From positions 434,001-498,000 of the forward strand of contig JAKCPB010000358.1 of NCBI GenBank assembly GCA_021442155.1: a DNA stretch of 64,000 nucleotides. The letters run 5' to 3'. Position numbers and translations under genes: made by a program. Shown here one piece after another: positions 11,096 to 25,640 of the stretch. The stretch comes from Cymbidium sinense. Taxonomy: Eukaryota; Streptophyta; Magnoliopsida; Asparagales; Orchidaceae. The stretch's first letter is position 1, and every line of letters begins with the position of its first letter. The notes under the pieces were generated by a model. The model was not told the origin of the DNA and searched no databases. It worked only from the letters and a program-made list of their open reading frames with translations.

Positions 11096-14000
11096 AACCC
11101 TAAATAAAATAAAAACTAAATAAAAACCTAAACCTAAAAAATAAACATAAAAATAAATAAAAAATAAAACCTAAACCCTAAACTAAAAAGAAAACTAAAC
11201 CTAAAATAAACAAAATAAATTAAACATAAACCTAAACTAAAATAAACTAAACTAAAATAAATAAAACCTAAACCTAAACCTAGAATAAACTAAACCTAAA
11301 CCCTAAACTAAATAAAATAAAATAAACTAAAAATAAACCTAAAATAAAAACCTAAAACCTAAACTTAAAAAAAATAAAAAAACCTAAACATAAACATAAA
11401 AATAAAAAATAAAACCTAAACTTAAAAAATAAATTAAACATAAACTAAACTAAAAAATAAACATAAACTTAAGAAAATAAACTAAAATAAAACAACATAA
11501 ACTAAAATAAATAAAACTAAAATAAAAAACTTAAACTAAATAAGTAAAACTAAAATAAATAAACTAAATTAAATAAAAATAATAAAGCAACCTAAATAAA
11601 ATAAAAAATAAAATAAACTAAAATAAATAAAAAATAAACTAAATATACTAAATAAACCAAAATAAAAATAAAAATTAAAATAAACTAAAATAAATAATAA
11701 ATAAACTAAATAAGCTAAATAAATATAAACCTATTAGTTTATTCATTTTCAAAAAAATAAACCCTAAGCCCTAAACCATAAATCATAAACCCTAAACCTT
11801 AAACCATAAACTAATCCTAAACCTACCTCCTAAACCATACCACCCCACCACTAAACCCTAAACTAAACCTAACCCTAAACCCACAAACCTTAAACCTTAA
11901 ACCTTAAAACCAAAAACCTTAAACTAACCCTAAACCCTAATGTATAAACCCTAAACCCTAAAATAACCATAAACCCTGTTAACCCTAAACCCACCCTCCC
12001 TCCCTAAAATCCCTAAACTAAACCTTAAACCCTAACCCTCCTAAACCCTAAAATCATAAACCCTAAAATACTAAACCCACTAAACCCTAGACCTAAAATG
12101 AACTAAATAAAACCTAAAAATAAAATAAATAATAAAACATAAACCTAAATAAAATAAAATAAAAACTTAAAATAAAACATAAACCTAAACCAAAAAAAAA
12201 TAAATAAATAAAAAATGAAAAATAAATTAAAATAAAGTAAATAATAACTTAAACTAATGAAAGATAATAATATAAACCAAAGAATAATAAACCTAAATAA
12301 AATTAAAACTAAGCGTCAAAATAAAAAATAAAATAAACCAAAATAAAATAAAATAAAACTAAATAAAACCTAAACCTAAAAATTAAACATAAAAATAAAA
12401 CTTAAAAATAAATAAATAATAAAACCCAAACCCTAAACAAAAAATAAAAACTAAACCTAAAATTAAAATAAAATAAACAAAATAAAATAAACCTAATCCT
12501 AAACTAAAATAAACTAAACTAAAATAAAATAAACATAAACATAAACCTAAAATAAACTAAACCTAAACAAAATTAAATAAAATAAGCTAAAAATAAACCT
12601 AAACATAAATTAAAAAATTAAAGCTAAAAATAAAATTAAAATAAAAACCTAAAACGTAAACCTAATAAAATAAAATAAAACCTAAACCTAAACCTAAATA
12701 AAAATAAAATAAACCTAAGAAATAAAAAAATAAAACTAAACTAAAAATAATCCTAAACCAAAACCTAAACAAAAAAAACTAAAATAAAAGCCTAAAGTAA
12801 AATAAATAAACTTAAAATAAATAAATTAACCTAAATAAAAATTAAAATAATAATAAATCAAAATAAAAATTAAAATAAACTAAATAAACCTAAACCTACC
12901 TGTTTACTTAATTTAAAAACAATCAAATAAATAAAAATAAATAAATGAAACCGTAACCCTAAATCCTAAACCCTAAAACTAACCCTAAACCTTAAACTCT
13001 AAACCTTAAACCTTAAACCCTAAACCCTAAACCCTACACCCTAAACCCTAAACCCCAAACCCTAAAACCGAAAACCCTAAACCTTAAACCCTAAACCCTA
13101 AAACCTAAAATCTATAACCCTAAACCCTAAATCTTTAACCCCAAACCCTAAACCTTAAAAACCCTAAAACCCAGAACCCAAAATAAACCAGAACACTAAA
13201 ATCTAAAAACATATACCTAAATTAAATATAACCTAAAAATAAAATAAATAAATAAAACATAAATCTAAATAAAATAAAAAAATTAAAATAAAATAAAAAC
13301 CTAAACTAAAACCTAAACCTAAACCTTCACCTAAAAACATGATAAAATAAAAAATAAAAACTAAACTAAAATAAAATAAATAAAAACATAAATTAAACAT
13401 AAAAAATTAAGTAAAGCTAAAATAAAAAAAACATATATAAAATAAAAACTAAATGTAAACTAAAAATAAAATAAAATAAAATTAAAAATAAAATAAAAAC
13501 CTAAACCTAAATAATAAATATGAAAATAAAAAAAAACAAAACCTAAACCCTTAAAAAAATCCTAAAGCTAAATAAACAAATTAAAATAAACCTAGAGCTA
13601 AAATAAAATAAACTAAAGAAAAATAAATAAAACCTAAACCTAAACCTAAACTATAATAAAGACCTAAAACCTAAATTGAAAAAAAATTAAATAAAGACCT
13701 AAACCTAAACCTAGAAATAAAAACTAAAACCTAAACCTAAAAAAAAAAAATTAAAAATGAAACATAAACATAAACCTAAACCTAAAAAATAAACTAAAAT
13801 AAAAAACCTAAACTAAAATAAATAAACTAAACTAAATAAAAATATAAAATAAACTTAAATAAAAAAATAAACTAAATAAATAAAAAATAAACTAAATAAA
13901 CCTAAACCTACCGATTACTTAATTAAAAATAAAAATGCCAAAATGAATACTCAAAACCCTAAATCATAAATCTTAAACCCTAAACTCTAAACACTAAAAC

Positions 14001-17000
14001 TAACTATAAACCCTAAACCCTAAATCTACAACAATAAACCCTAAACCCTAAACCCTAAACCCTAGAAAACCTAAAACCTTCAACCATAAACTATAAACCC
14101 TAAATCCCAAACCATACACTTTAAACCCTAATCTCTAATCCTTAAACCTTAAAAACCTAAACTAAATAAAACCTTAAAATAAAAAACATAAATAAATTTA
14201 AAACTAAATAAATTAAAAAAATTAAATTAAAAAAAATAAATTAAATTAAAACCTAAATTAAAACTAAAACCAAAACCTAAAAATAAAATAAAATAAATTA
14301 ATAAAAATAAACTAAAATAAAATAAATAATAGCATAAACTAAACAAATAAATTAGATAAACCTAAGAATAAAAAAACCTAAATCTAATAAAAAAATGTAA
14401 AATAAAACTAAAATAAACCAAAATGAACTTAAAATAAGATAAAATAAAAATTAAATTAAAAATTAAACTTAAAAGTAAAATCTAAAAATAAAAAAATAAA
14501 TCTTAAACCATAAACTAAAAAAAAACCTAAACCTCAACTAAAATATACTAAACCAAATAAACAAAACCTAAACCTATACCTAAAGTAAATAGAATTAAAT
14601 AAACTAAAAAGTAAACCTAAACCTAAACTAAAAAATAAAAACTAAAAATAAACCTAAAATAAAAACCTAAAACCTAGACCTAAGAAAATAAAATCAAAAC
14701 CCAAACTAAACCTAAAAATAAAAAGTAAAACCTAAACCAAAAAATAAAACAAAAATAAACTTAACTAAAAAATAAACTTAAACTTAAACCTAAACCTAAA
14801 AAATAAACTAAAATAAATAAATCTAAAATAAATAAACTAAACTAAAATCAAAATTAAAAATAAACATAAATAAAAAATAAAAAATAAATTAAATTAAAAT
14901 AAATAAAGAGTAAACTAAATAAAAAAATAAACATAAACCTGCCTATTTACTTAATTTTTTAAAAATTAAAAAACTAAAAATGTAAACCATATGCTAACAC
15001 TAAACCCTAAACCCTAAACCCTAAAATTGACTAAAAATAATCTAAACCTATCGGTTTACCTAATTTAAAAATAAACCTAAACTAAAACATAAATATTAAA
15101 CCAAAAACCTTAACCCTAAACCCTAAACTCTAAAAAAATAAAATAAAATGAAATAAATTAAAATAAATAAATAATAACCCCAAACCATAAAGCCAAAACC
15201 CTTAATCGTAAAGCCTAAACCCTAAACCCTAAACCCTAAACCCTAACCTTAAACCCTAAACGCTAAAACCCTAAACCCTAAAAACCTAAAAACCTAAACC
15301 TAAAAGATAAAATAAAAATAAAACTCAAATAAAAAATAATCCTAAACCTAAACCTAAAAATAAAAAAATAAACTAAAATAAAAAACCTAAATTAAAATAA
15401 ATAAACCTAAAACAAACTAACTAATCTAAATAAAATAAAAAAATAAACCTAAACAGAAGTAAATAAATAAATAAACCTTAAACCATAAAGTAAACTAAAT
15501 AATCCAAAACCTACTAATTTACTTAATTAAAAATTCTACCTTAAATCATAAACCCTAAACCATAAATCCTAAACCCTAAACCCTAAAAGCAAACCAAACC
15601 TAAATTCTAAACTAAACCTACAACCTGCTTAAACCTACTTACACTGCCTGCTTCCAAACCTAAACCCTAAATGTTAAACTAATCCAAACCTAAACCCTAA
15701 ACCCACCCACCACTCCTAAAACTCACCTAAACTTAAACCTAACCTAAACTAGCTAAACCCTCCCTAAACCTCTCCAAAACCCTCTAATCCCACTCAACCC
15801 AATCCTAATAACTAAACCATCTGCACCATCTTGGCTCTAAACCACTAAAATAAAATAAGAAAACCTGCATGTTTGCTTATTAAAATAAACCTAAACTCTG
15901 ACCTCAAACATAAAAGAAACTCCAAACCCTACTAAACTAACACTCACTATAACCATCCACCCTCAAACCAAAACTAAACCTAAACCCAAACCCACCCTAA
16001 ACCTAACCCTAAAACCCTAAAGCTGCACTATCCTAAACCCTATGCCTAAAACCCTAAAACCCTAAACTAAACCTTAACTAAAACCTAAACCTAAACTAAA
16101 TAAACCTAAAAATAAAATAAATAAAAAACCTCAACCTAAATAAAATAAAATAATAAAATAAAACCTAAACTAAAACATAAATCTAAGAGTAAAAATATAA
16201 TAAATTAAAAATCAAAATAAATAAAAATAAAATAAAGAACAACCTAAACTAAACTACAAAAATAAAATAAACCTAATAATTTAAAACCTTAATTAAATAT
16301 TAACTAAATGTAAAATAACAATCAATTAAACTTAAGTTAAAATAAAATAAAAACTAAATAAAAATGTAAACCTAAAAAATAAGCATAAAATTAATAAAAA
16401 GTAAAACCTAAACTCTTAACTAAAAAAATAAAATAAACCTAAACCTAAACTAAAATATATAAAACCTAAACCTAAACCTAATATAAATAAAATAAAATGA
16501 ACTAAAAATAAAAGTAAAACTAAACTAAAAATAAACCTAGAACTTAAACCTAAAAAAAATAAAAATAAAAACATAAAGATAAATCTAAAAATAAAAAATA
16601 AAACTTAAACCTAAAAAAAACTCCACTAAAAACATAAAGATAATCATAAACCTAAACCTAAACCTAAAAAATAAACTAAAATAAAGAACCCTATCCTGAG
16701 CTAAAAAATAAAATAAACTATAAAAAATAGAAAAATAAACTAAATATACTAAATAAAACAAAACATAACCGTTTACTTAATTTTTATTTTAAAAAAAAAA
16801 CCCTAAACCCTAAACCCTAAAACTAACCCTAAACCATAAACTTTAAACCCTAAACCCTAAAAACCCTAAACCCTAAACCCTAAAACCCAACTAACCTAAT
16901 CTTAAACCTAATCCCTACCATCTTAAACCCTAATTACTAAAAAAAAACCCAAACCCTAAATTCTAAATCCTAAACCCTAAATCATAAAAAATAAAACCTC

Positions 17001-18395
17001 TAAATCTAAACCCTAAACCTAAAACTAAACTAACTTAAACCTGAACCTTAAAAACCCTAAACCTTAAACTTTAAAACAAACCCATAATAAACTAAACCCT
17101 AATCTTAAATCCTAAATCCTAAACACTAACTAAATAAACTTAAACCTGTTTGTTTGCTTAATTTAAAACCCTAAACCCTAAAAAACTCTAAATATAACTA
17201 AAACCTCAATCCTCAGTAAAACTTTGAACTTAAACCTAAAGTTCTGAACCCTAAACCCTAAACCCTAAACTAAACCTAAATCCTAAACCTTAAACCCTAA
17301 ACCCACTCTAAACCCTTACATAAACCCTAAGTCCTAAAGCCTAAACCCCCAAACCACAAAACCTTAAACCCTAAACCCTAAAACCAAAACCTAAACTAAA
17401 TAAATAAACTTAAAATAAAATAAAACTTAAACATAAATAAAATAAATAAATAAAATAAAATAAAAACCTAAACCTAAACCTAAAGCTAAAAATAAATTGA
17501 AATATAAAATAAACAAAAATGAAAACGAAATTAAAAAAATAAAATAAACCTAAGAAAAAAACCCTTAATAAAATAAAAATAAATGTAAAATAAAAAAAAC
17601 ATAAAATAAAAAAAAAATAAAATATAAATAAAAACCAAAAACTTAAAATTAAAACTTAAGAATAAATATAAAATAAACCTACACCCTAAACTTAAAAAAT
17701 GTAAACCTAAAATTAAAATAAAATAAATAAAATAAAATAAACCTAAGCTTAAAAGTAAACTAAAGTAAACTTCAAAAAAATAAATAAACCTAAACCTAAA
17801 ATAAACTAAAACTAAACCTACACCTAAACTAAATAAAATAAAATGAACTAAAAATAAACCTAAACCTTAGCTAAAAAATAAAACTTAAAAATACCCCAAA
17901 AATAAAAACCTAGAACCTAAACAATTAAGAATAAAACTCAACTAAAAAAATAACCCTTAACCGAAAAAAATAAACTAAAATAAAAAACCTCAACTAAAAT
18001 AAATAAACCTAAAAAAATAAACTAAACTATATAAAAAAAAACTAACTTAAATAAAAATAAAATAAATTAAACAACCCTAAACCTATCAGTTTACTTAATT
18101 TTTTTTAGAAAAAAACCCTTAAAATTTAAATCCTAAACACTAAACCCTAAACCCTAAACCCTAAACTTACAACCCTAAACCTTAAACCCTAATATCTAAA
18201 AAACCTTAAGCCCTAAACCCTAAACCCTAAACCCTAAAAGCATAAACCTTAAAATGCTAAACCCTAAATCATAAACCCTATACCCTAAACCCTAAACCCT
18301 AAACCCAAACCCTATACCCTAAACTCTAAACCCCAAACCCTAAACCTAAACCTAATGTAAATAAATAAAATAAAAAAATAAACTTAAACCTTAAC
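11096..18395. repeat. Telomere-derived composite array, segment 2
   Basis: The longest uninterrupted array. Unit-end motifs are read at about 11725-11752, 12886-12918, 13895-13926, 14934-14965, 15040-15070, 15497-15527, 15862-15890 (weak), 16757-16790, 17135-17168 and 18075-18107. Regular spacing near 1.0 kb is seen from 12886 to 14934; between 14934 and 17168 the units are shortened. A-rich blocks alternate with CCCTAAA blocks (11757-12090, 12945-13190, 13945-14160, 15100-15300, 16795-17130, 17168-17400, 18110-18390). The part 15535-16090 is richer in CTCC and CACC words, a diverged CCCTAAA block. The left edge joins gag and resembles the sequence starting at 60769. Confidence 0.9.
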
Positions 18396-20850
18396 AATGG
18401 GCAGAACCTTGATGGAAAGAATATCACTATTAAACTAGCTTAGTCTAGATCTAACGATGGAGGCCAAGGCAGAGGTGGCAATTATCACAATAGTGGTGGG
18501 GGAACTTGAAGTGCTAGTGTATATGGAGGTGGTAGGAGTGATGGAGGTTACAACCATGGTGGTGGAGGGAGAGATCAGAGATATGATGGTGGATCCTGCT
18601 ACTCGAGAGGCCGGAGTGGTCTGGATGGGAACTAGAGAAAATGAACAATGATTGATACAATATGCTGCTTATGGAACTATGTCTTTATATTAATGACAAT
18701 TCTAGTTATCTAGGGTCTTTGATTTGCTCTAAGCATGTTCATTTTTTATCAATGTCATCACATGTGTCTTAGAGAACTTGGTGAGTCGCTTGGTTGATGA
18801 AATTGAAAAGAAGAAATGTTGAATCTGAATTTGTTCTCTGTTAAAAAAAAAAAAACAAAAACCCTAAACCCTAAACTAAAACCTGAACCCTATACTTAAA
18901 ACTTAAACCCTAATCCCTAAAAAAAAAAACTAAACCCTAAAACCCTAAACTAAACCCTAAACCCTAAATCCAAAAATTTAAACCCTAAACCCTAATCTAA
19001 ACCTTAAACCTAAACACTCAACAAACCCTAACTCCAAAACCCTAAACCCTAAAAAAGAAAAAAAAGCTAAACCTAAACTAAATAGAACCATAAAATAAAA
19101 TAAATAAAACAACCTAAACCAAAATAAAAATAATAAAATAAAATAAAAAAAACCTAAACTAAAACCTAAACCTAAACATAAACTAAACCTAAACTTAAAA
19201 TAAACTTAAATAAAAGATAAAAATTATAATAAAAGAAAATAAATTCAAACCTAAACTAAAGTAAAAAATAAAAAACCTAAATAAAATATAAACTAAACCT
19301 AAAATAAAAATAAAATAAAATTAAAATAAAACAAAAAAAACTAAATAAAAACCTAAACCTATAAATAAATAAAAAATAAAACTTAAACCCTAGACCTAAA
19401 ATATACTTAACCTAAACTTAAACCATAAATAAATAAAATAAAATAAAAAAAATAAACTTAAACCTAAACTAATAAAATAAAACCTAAAATAAACCTAAAA
19501 TAAAACCTAAAACCTAAACCTAAAAAATAAAATAAAAACCTAAACCTAAACCTAAAAATAAAAAATGAATCCTAAACCTAAAAAATAAAATAAAAATAAA
19601 ACCAAACTGAAAAATAAACCTAAATCTAAACCTAAAGATAGAAAATAAACTAAAATAAATAAACCTAAAATAATTAAACTAAACTTTGTAAAAATAAAAA
19701 AAATAATTTCAAATAAATAAATTAAATGAACCTAAACTTACAAATTTACTTAATTTAAAAAAATAAAAAACTAAAAAAAAAAAAAATTAAAAAAAAAACC
19801 CTAAACCATGAACCCTAAACCTAAAGCCCTAAACCCTAACCCCTAAACCTAAGAACCCTAAACCCTAAATCCTAAACCCTAAATAGTATAACCCTAAACC
19901 CTAAAACCTAAAACCTTAAACCCTAAACCCTAAAACCTACAACCTTAAACCCTAAACCCTAAACCCTTAACCCTAAACCCTTAACCCTAAAAACCTCAAA
20001 CCTAAACTTAAAAATAAAATAAATAAAAAAACTTAAATCTAAATAAAATAAAATAAAAACTTAAACTAAAATGTAAACCTCAACCAAAACCTAAATCTAA
20101 ATCTAAATGTAAAAACAAAATAAAATAAAAAATAAAAATGAATGTAAAATAAAATAAATAAAACCTAACCTAAACTAAAAAAATAAAATAGACCTAAAAT
20201 TAAAAAACTTAAATAAAAAAAAATATAAACCTAAAATAAAATAAAATAGAAACTAATTAAAAATTTAAACCTAAAAATTAAACCTAAAAATGAATAAAAA
20301 AACCTAAACCTAAAATAAACAAAATAAAATAAACCTAAATCGAAACTAAATAAACTAAATTAAAATAAATAAATCCTAAACATAAACCAAAAAAAAAGCT
20401 AAACCTAAACCCTAAACTAAATAAAATAAAATAAATTAAAATAAACCTAAATGTAAACTAAAAAAAAAATAAAATAAAAACTTAAAACATAAAGCTAAAA
20501 AAATAAAATAAAATCTAAACCTAAACCTAAAAATAAAAAATTAAACCTAAACATAAAAAATATAATAAAAATAAAACTAAACTAAAAAATAAACATAAAC
20601 CTAAACCTAAACCTAAAAAATAAACTAAAATAAAAAAGCTAAACTAAAATAAAAAAACTAAACTAAATAAAAATAAAAAATAAACCTAAATAAAAATAAA
20701 AAATAAAATAAACTAAATTTAATAAGAAATAAACTAAATAAACCTAAATCTACTGGTTTAGTTAATTTTTTTAAAAAAAACTCTAAACTCTAATCCCTAA
20801 TCCCTAAAACCCTAAACCTTAAACCCTAAAATCCTTAAACCCTAAATAAT
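17080..20850. repeat. 3.7-kb tandem duplication, copy A
   Basis: The order of blocks, small words and the embedded GR-RBP copy match 20850-24450 almost step by step. Examples are AATCTTAAATCCTAAATCC near 17100 and 20869, the CTAAGTCCTAAAGCCTA phrase near 17327 and 21146, and the AACTTAAGAATAAATATAAA phrase near 17653 and 21474. The offset is about 3.77 kb at the start and 3.66 kb at the end, because many A-run and short-word indels differ. Copy A holds GR-RBP copy 2. Confidence 0.85.
18396..18855 (+). pseudogene. GR-RBP last-exon pseudogene, copy 2
   Basis: It starts at a recognisable MGRTLMERI/NGQNLDG segment (18396) and runs through AQSR-like codons into the glycine-rich tail. The 3'UTR ends in a poly(A) of about 13 (18843-18855) that leads into CCCTAAA repeats. 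Relative to copy 3 it lacks one 30-bp GGA/GGT-rich period in the tail, as expected for slippage between direct repeats. The GNWRN codon for Trp is TAG here. It retains a CTGCTACTCGAGAGG stretch lost in copy 3. Clearly non-coding now. Confidence 0.85.
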
Positions 20851-22184
20851 AAACCCTAACCCTAAACCCTAATCTTAAATCCTAAATCCCTAAACACTAA
20901 CCTAAATAAACTTAAACCTATTTGTTTACTTAATTTAAAATAACCCTAAACCCTAAAACTAACTCTAAAACATAAACCTATAACCCAAAACCCTCAATCC
21001 TCAATTAAAACTTGAACCGTAAACTTAAAACCTAAAGCCTAAACCTACAACCCTAAACCCTAAACCCTAAACCCTAAACCCTAAATAAACCTTAAAACCC
21101 TAAACCCTAAACTCTAAACCCTAAACATAAAACCCTAAGTCCTAAAGCCTACAACCCTAAACCATAAACCACAAACCCTAAACCTTAAACCCTAAACCCT
21201 AAAAACCAAAAAACCTAAACCTAAATAAAACTTAAAATAAAATAAAAAAAACTTAAACCTAAATAAAATAAATAAATAAAATAAAATAAAACCTAAACCT
21301 AAACCTAAAGCTAAAAATAAATAAATTGAAATATAAATAAACAAAATGAAAACTAAATTAAAAAATAAAATAAACCTAAGAAAAAACCCTTAACAAAATA
21401 AAATAAATGTAAAATAAAAAAACATAAAATAAAATAAAATAAAATATAAATAAAAACCAAAAACTTAAAATTAAAACTTAAGAATAAATATAAAATAAAA
21501 CCTACACCTTAAACTTAAAAAAATGTAAACCTAAAATTAAAATAAAATAAATAAAATAAAATAAACCTAAGCCTAAAAGTAAACTAAAGTAAACTTCACT
21601 AAAATAAATAACACCTAAACCTAAAATAAACTAAAACTAAACCTACACCTAAACTAAATAAAATAAAATGAACTAAAAATAAACCTAAACCTTAGCTAAA
21701 AATAAAACTTAAAATACCCCAAAAATAAAAAACCTAACCTAAATAATTAAGAATAAAACTCAACTAAAAAATAACCCTAACCAAAAAAAATAAACTAAAA
21801 TAAAACCTCAACTAAAATAAATAAACCTAAAAAAATAAACTAAACTATATAGAAATAAAAACTAACTTAAATAAAAAATAAATAAATAAACCCTAAACAA
21901 ACTTAAAAAAAACCTTAAAATTTAAATCCTAAACACTAAACCCTAAACCCTAAACTTACAACCCTAAACCTAAACCCTAATATCTAAAAAAAACCTAAGC
22001 CCTAAACCCTAAACCCTAAACCCTAAAAGCATAAACCTTAAAATGCTAAACCCTAAATCATAAACCCTATACCCTAAACCCTAAACCCTAAACCCAAACC
22101 CTATACCCTAAACTCTAAACCCCAAACCCTAAACCTAAACCTAATGTAATTAAATAAAATAAAAAAAATAAACTTAAACCTTAA
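18856..22184. repeat. Telomere-derived composite array, segment 3
   Basis: CCCTAAA-rich blocks are at about 18857-19055, 19795-19995, 20780-20900, 20940-21220 and 21910-22180. A-rich blocks are at 19055-19730, 20000-20745 and 21225-21900. Unit-end motifs are at about 19730-19760, 20745-20780 and 20905-20940. The motif expected near 21890 has been lost: the A-rich block runs into AACAAACTTAAAAAAAACC instead of the TTTACTTAATT word present in the paralogous position (18075-18107). Confidence 0.9.
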
Positions 22185-24450
22185 CAATGGGCAGAACCTT
22201 GATGGAAAGAATATCACCATTAAACTGGCTTAGTCTAGATCAAACGATGGAGGCCAAGGCAGAGGTGGCAATTATCACAATAGTGGTGGGGGAACTTGAG
22301 GTGCTAGTGTATATGGAGGTGGTGCTCGGAGTAGTGGTGGTTATGGAGGTGGTAGGAGCGATGGAGGTTACAACCATGGTGGTGGAGGGAGAGATCGAGA
22401 TATGATGGTGGATCCAAGAGTGGATGGGAACTAGAGAAAATGAAGAACGATTGATACAATATGCTACTTATGGAACTATGTCTTTATATTAATGACAATT
22501 CTAGTTATCTATGGTCTTTGATTTGCTCTAAGCATGTTCATTTTTGATCAATGTCATCGCATTAGAGAACTTGGTGAGTCGCTTGATGAAATTGAAAAGA
22601 AGAAATGTTGAAAATGAATTTGTTCTCTGTTAAAAAAAAAAAAACAAAAACCCTAAACCCTAAACTAAAACCTGAACCCTATACTTAAAACTTAAACCCT
22701 AATCCCTAAAAACCCTAAACTCTAAACCCTTAACCCTAAAACCCTAAACCCTAAACCCTAAATCCAAAAATTTAAACCCTAAACCCTAATCTAAACCTTA
22801 AACCTAAACACTCAACAAACCCTAATTCCAAAACCCTAAACCCTAAAAAGCAAAAAAGCTAAACCTAAACTAAATAGAACCATAAAATAAAATAAATAAA
22901 ACAACCTAAACCAAAATAAAATAATAAAATAAAATAAAATAAAAACCTAAACTAAAACCTAAACCTAAACATAAAACTAAACCTAAACTTAAAAATAAAC
23001 TTAAATAAAAGATAAAATTTATAATAAAAGAAAATAAATTTAAACCTAAACTAAAGTAAAAAATAAAAAACCTAAATAAAATAAAAGCTAAACCTAAAAT
23101 AAAAATAAAATAAAATTAAAATAAAACAAAATAAAAACTAAATAAAACCTAAACCTATAAATAAATAAAAATAAAACTTAAACCCTAAAAATATACTTAA
23201 CCTAAACTTAAACCAAAACCATACATAAAATAAAAATAAACTAAAAATAAACCTAAAATAAAACCTAAACCTAAACCTAAAAATAAAATAATAAACCTAA
23301 AAAAATAAAATAAAATAAAACCAAACTAAAAATAAACCTAAATCAAAACCTAAAGATAGAAAATAAACTAAAATAAATAAACCTAAAATAATTAAACTAA
23401 GCTATAAAATAATAAAATAAATAAACTAAATGAACCTAAACCAAAACAATTAATTTACTAAAAAATAAAAAATTAAAACCCTAAACCAAACCCTAAACCT
23501 AAAGCCCAAAACCCTAACCCCTAAACCTAAAATAAACCCTAAACCCTAAACCCTAAATAGATAACCCTAAACCCTAAAACCTAAAACCTTAAACCCTAAA
23601 CCCTAAAACCTACAACCTTAAACCCTAAACCCTAAACCCTTAACCCAAAAAGCCTCAAACCTAAACTTAAAAATAAAATAAATAAAAAAACTTAAATCTA
23701 AATAAAATAAAATAAAAACATAAACTAAAACGTAAACCTCAACCAAACCTAAATCTAAATGTAAAAAAATAAAATAAAAATAAAATGAATGTAAAATAAA
23801 ATAAATAAAACCTAACCTAAACTAAAAAATAAATAGACCAAAATTAAAAAACTTAAATAAATAAAAAACTAAGCTAAAAAAAATATAAACCTAAAATAAA
23901 ATAAAATAGAAACTAAATAAAAATCTAAACCTAAAAATTAAACCTAAAAATGAATAAAAAAACCAAAACCTAAAATAAACCAAATAAAATAAACATAAAC
24001 TGAAACTAAATAAACTAAATTAAAATAACTAAATCCTAAACATAAACCAAAAAAAAAGCTAAACCTAAAGCCTAAATAAATAAAATAAAATAAATTAAAA
24101 TAAACCTAAACGTAAACTAAAAAAAACCTAAAATAAAAACTTAAAACATAAAGCTAAAAAAATAAAATAAAATCTAAACCTAAACCTAAAAATAAAAAAT
24201 TAAACCTAAACATAAAAAATATAATAAAAATAAAACTAAACTAAAAAATAAACATAAACCTAAACCTAAACCTAAAAAATAAACTAAAATAAAAAAAAGC
24301 TAAAATAAAATAATAAACTAAACTAAATAAAAATAAAAAATAAACTTAAATAAAAATAAAAAATAAAATAAACTAAATTTAATAAGAAATAAACTAAATA
24401 AACCTAAATCTACTGGTTTAGTTAATTTTTTAAAAAAAACTCTAAACCCT
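20850..24450. repeat. 3.7-kb tandem duplication, copy B
   Basis: Second copy of the unit described at 17080-20850, holding GR-RBP copy 3. It is slightly shorter, mostly through loss of short A-rich words (for example around 23200-23300 and 23440-23470). The right edge falls inside the CCCTAAA block after the end motif at 24405-24435, beyond which the two copies stop matching. Confidence 0.85.
22185..22644 (+). pseudogene. GR-RBP last-exon pseudogene, copy 3
   Basis: Paralogue of copy 2 within the 3.7-kb duplication. The glycine tail keeps the extra GGYGGG-type period absent from copy 2 (near 22320-22350). A deletion near 22410 removes the GSCYSRG-like codons, and the 3'UTR has lost short segments near 22560. 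The codon after the ITIN-like residues is TGG rather than TAG. Poly(A) of about 13 at 22632-22644 abuts an ACAAAAA spacer and then CCCTAAA. Confidence 0.85.
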
Positions 24451-25640
24451 AATCCCTAAACCCTAAAACTAACCCTAAACCCTAAACATTAAACCCTAAT
24501 CCCTAAAAACCCTAAAACCTAAAGCCTAAACACTAAACCCTAAACCCTATACACTAACCCTAAACCGAGAACCCTAAAACCCTAAACCTAAATCCTAAAC
24601 CCTAAACCCAAAGAAACACCTAAACCTAAACTAAATAAAACCTAATAATCAGATAAATAAAAAAACCTAAACCTAAATATAATAGGAAAATAAAATAAAA
24701 AAAATCTTAAACCCAATAATAAAATAAAAATAAACTAAAATATAATAAATAAAAACCTAAACTAATCATAAAATACCTAAACAAAATAAAAATAAAATAA
24801 ACCAAAAATAAAATAAAATAAAAATAAGCCTAAATAAGAAAACCTAAAAATATATAAAAAATTAAACCTAAAGCCTAAACTAAAAAACCTAAACCTAAAA
24901 TAAAAATAAAATAAGGAAAATAAAATCAACCTAAACCTAAACTAAAATAAACTAAACTAAAATAAATAAAACCTGACCTTAACCTAAAATAAACTAAACA
25001 TTAAACTAAACTAAATAAAATAAAATAAACTAAAAATAAACTTAAACCTAAACAAAAATATAAATCTTAAAAATAAACATAAAATAAAGACCTAAAACCT
25101 AAACATAAAAAATTAAATAAAAATAAAACTAAAAATAAACTAAACTAAGAAATAAATAAAAAAATAAACTAATATAAATAAACCTAAAATAAACTTAATA
25201 AATAAATAAAATATGACTAATAAATAAAATAAAATAAACTCAAATAAATAAAATATAAAACCTAATAAACTTAATTAATTAAAAAAAAAAATAAACTCTA
25301 AAACCTCCTAAATAAACCTAAACTAAACCTAAAAAAACTAAACCAAACTATAAACAACCTAAACCTAAAAAAAAAACCCAAACCCTAAACCCTAAATACA
25401 CTAAACCCAAACCCTAAACCCCTAATCCCTAAACCCTAAACCCTAAACATTAAACCTCCAACCTAACCCTAAACCCTAAACCTAAAACTAAACCTAAAAC
25501 CAAACTAAATAAACCCTAAAACCCAAACCCTAACTAAAACCCAAAACCCAAAAAACTAAAACCCTAAACCTAATCCTAAATTAACTAAATAAATTAAAAT
25601 CTAAATCATAAAACCTAAAATAACTAAACCCAAACCTAAA
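22645..25640. repeat. Telomere-derived composite array, segment 4
   Basis: CCCTAAA-rich blocks: 22650-22855, 23475-23660, 24440-24620 and 25290-25640. A-rich blocks: 22860-23450, 23660-24405 and 24620-25260. Unit-end motifs: a degraded one at 23445-23465 and good ones at 24405-24435 and 25260-25285. The block before the next GR-RBP copy is rich in CCAAACCC variants. No gene. Confidence 0.88.

Noticed and set aside
11096..18395. CRISPR-like repeat and spacer array
   Set aside because: The recurrent end motif is about 1 kb apart, the intervals are themselves repetitive, and the organism is a plant.
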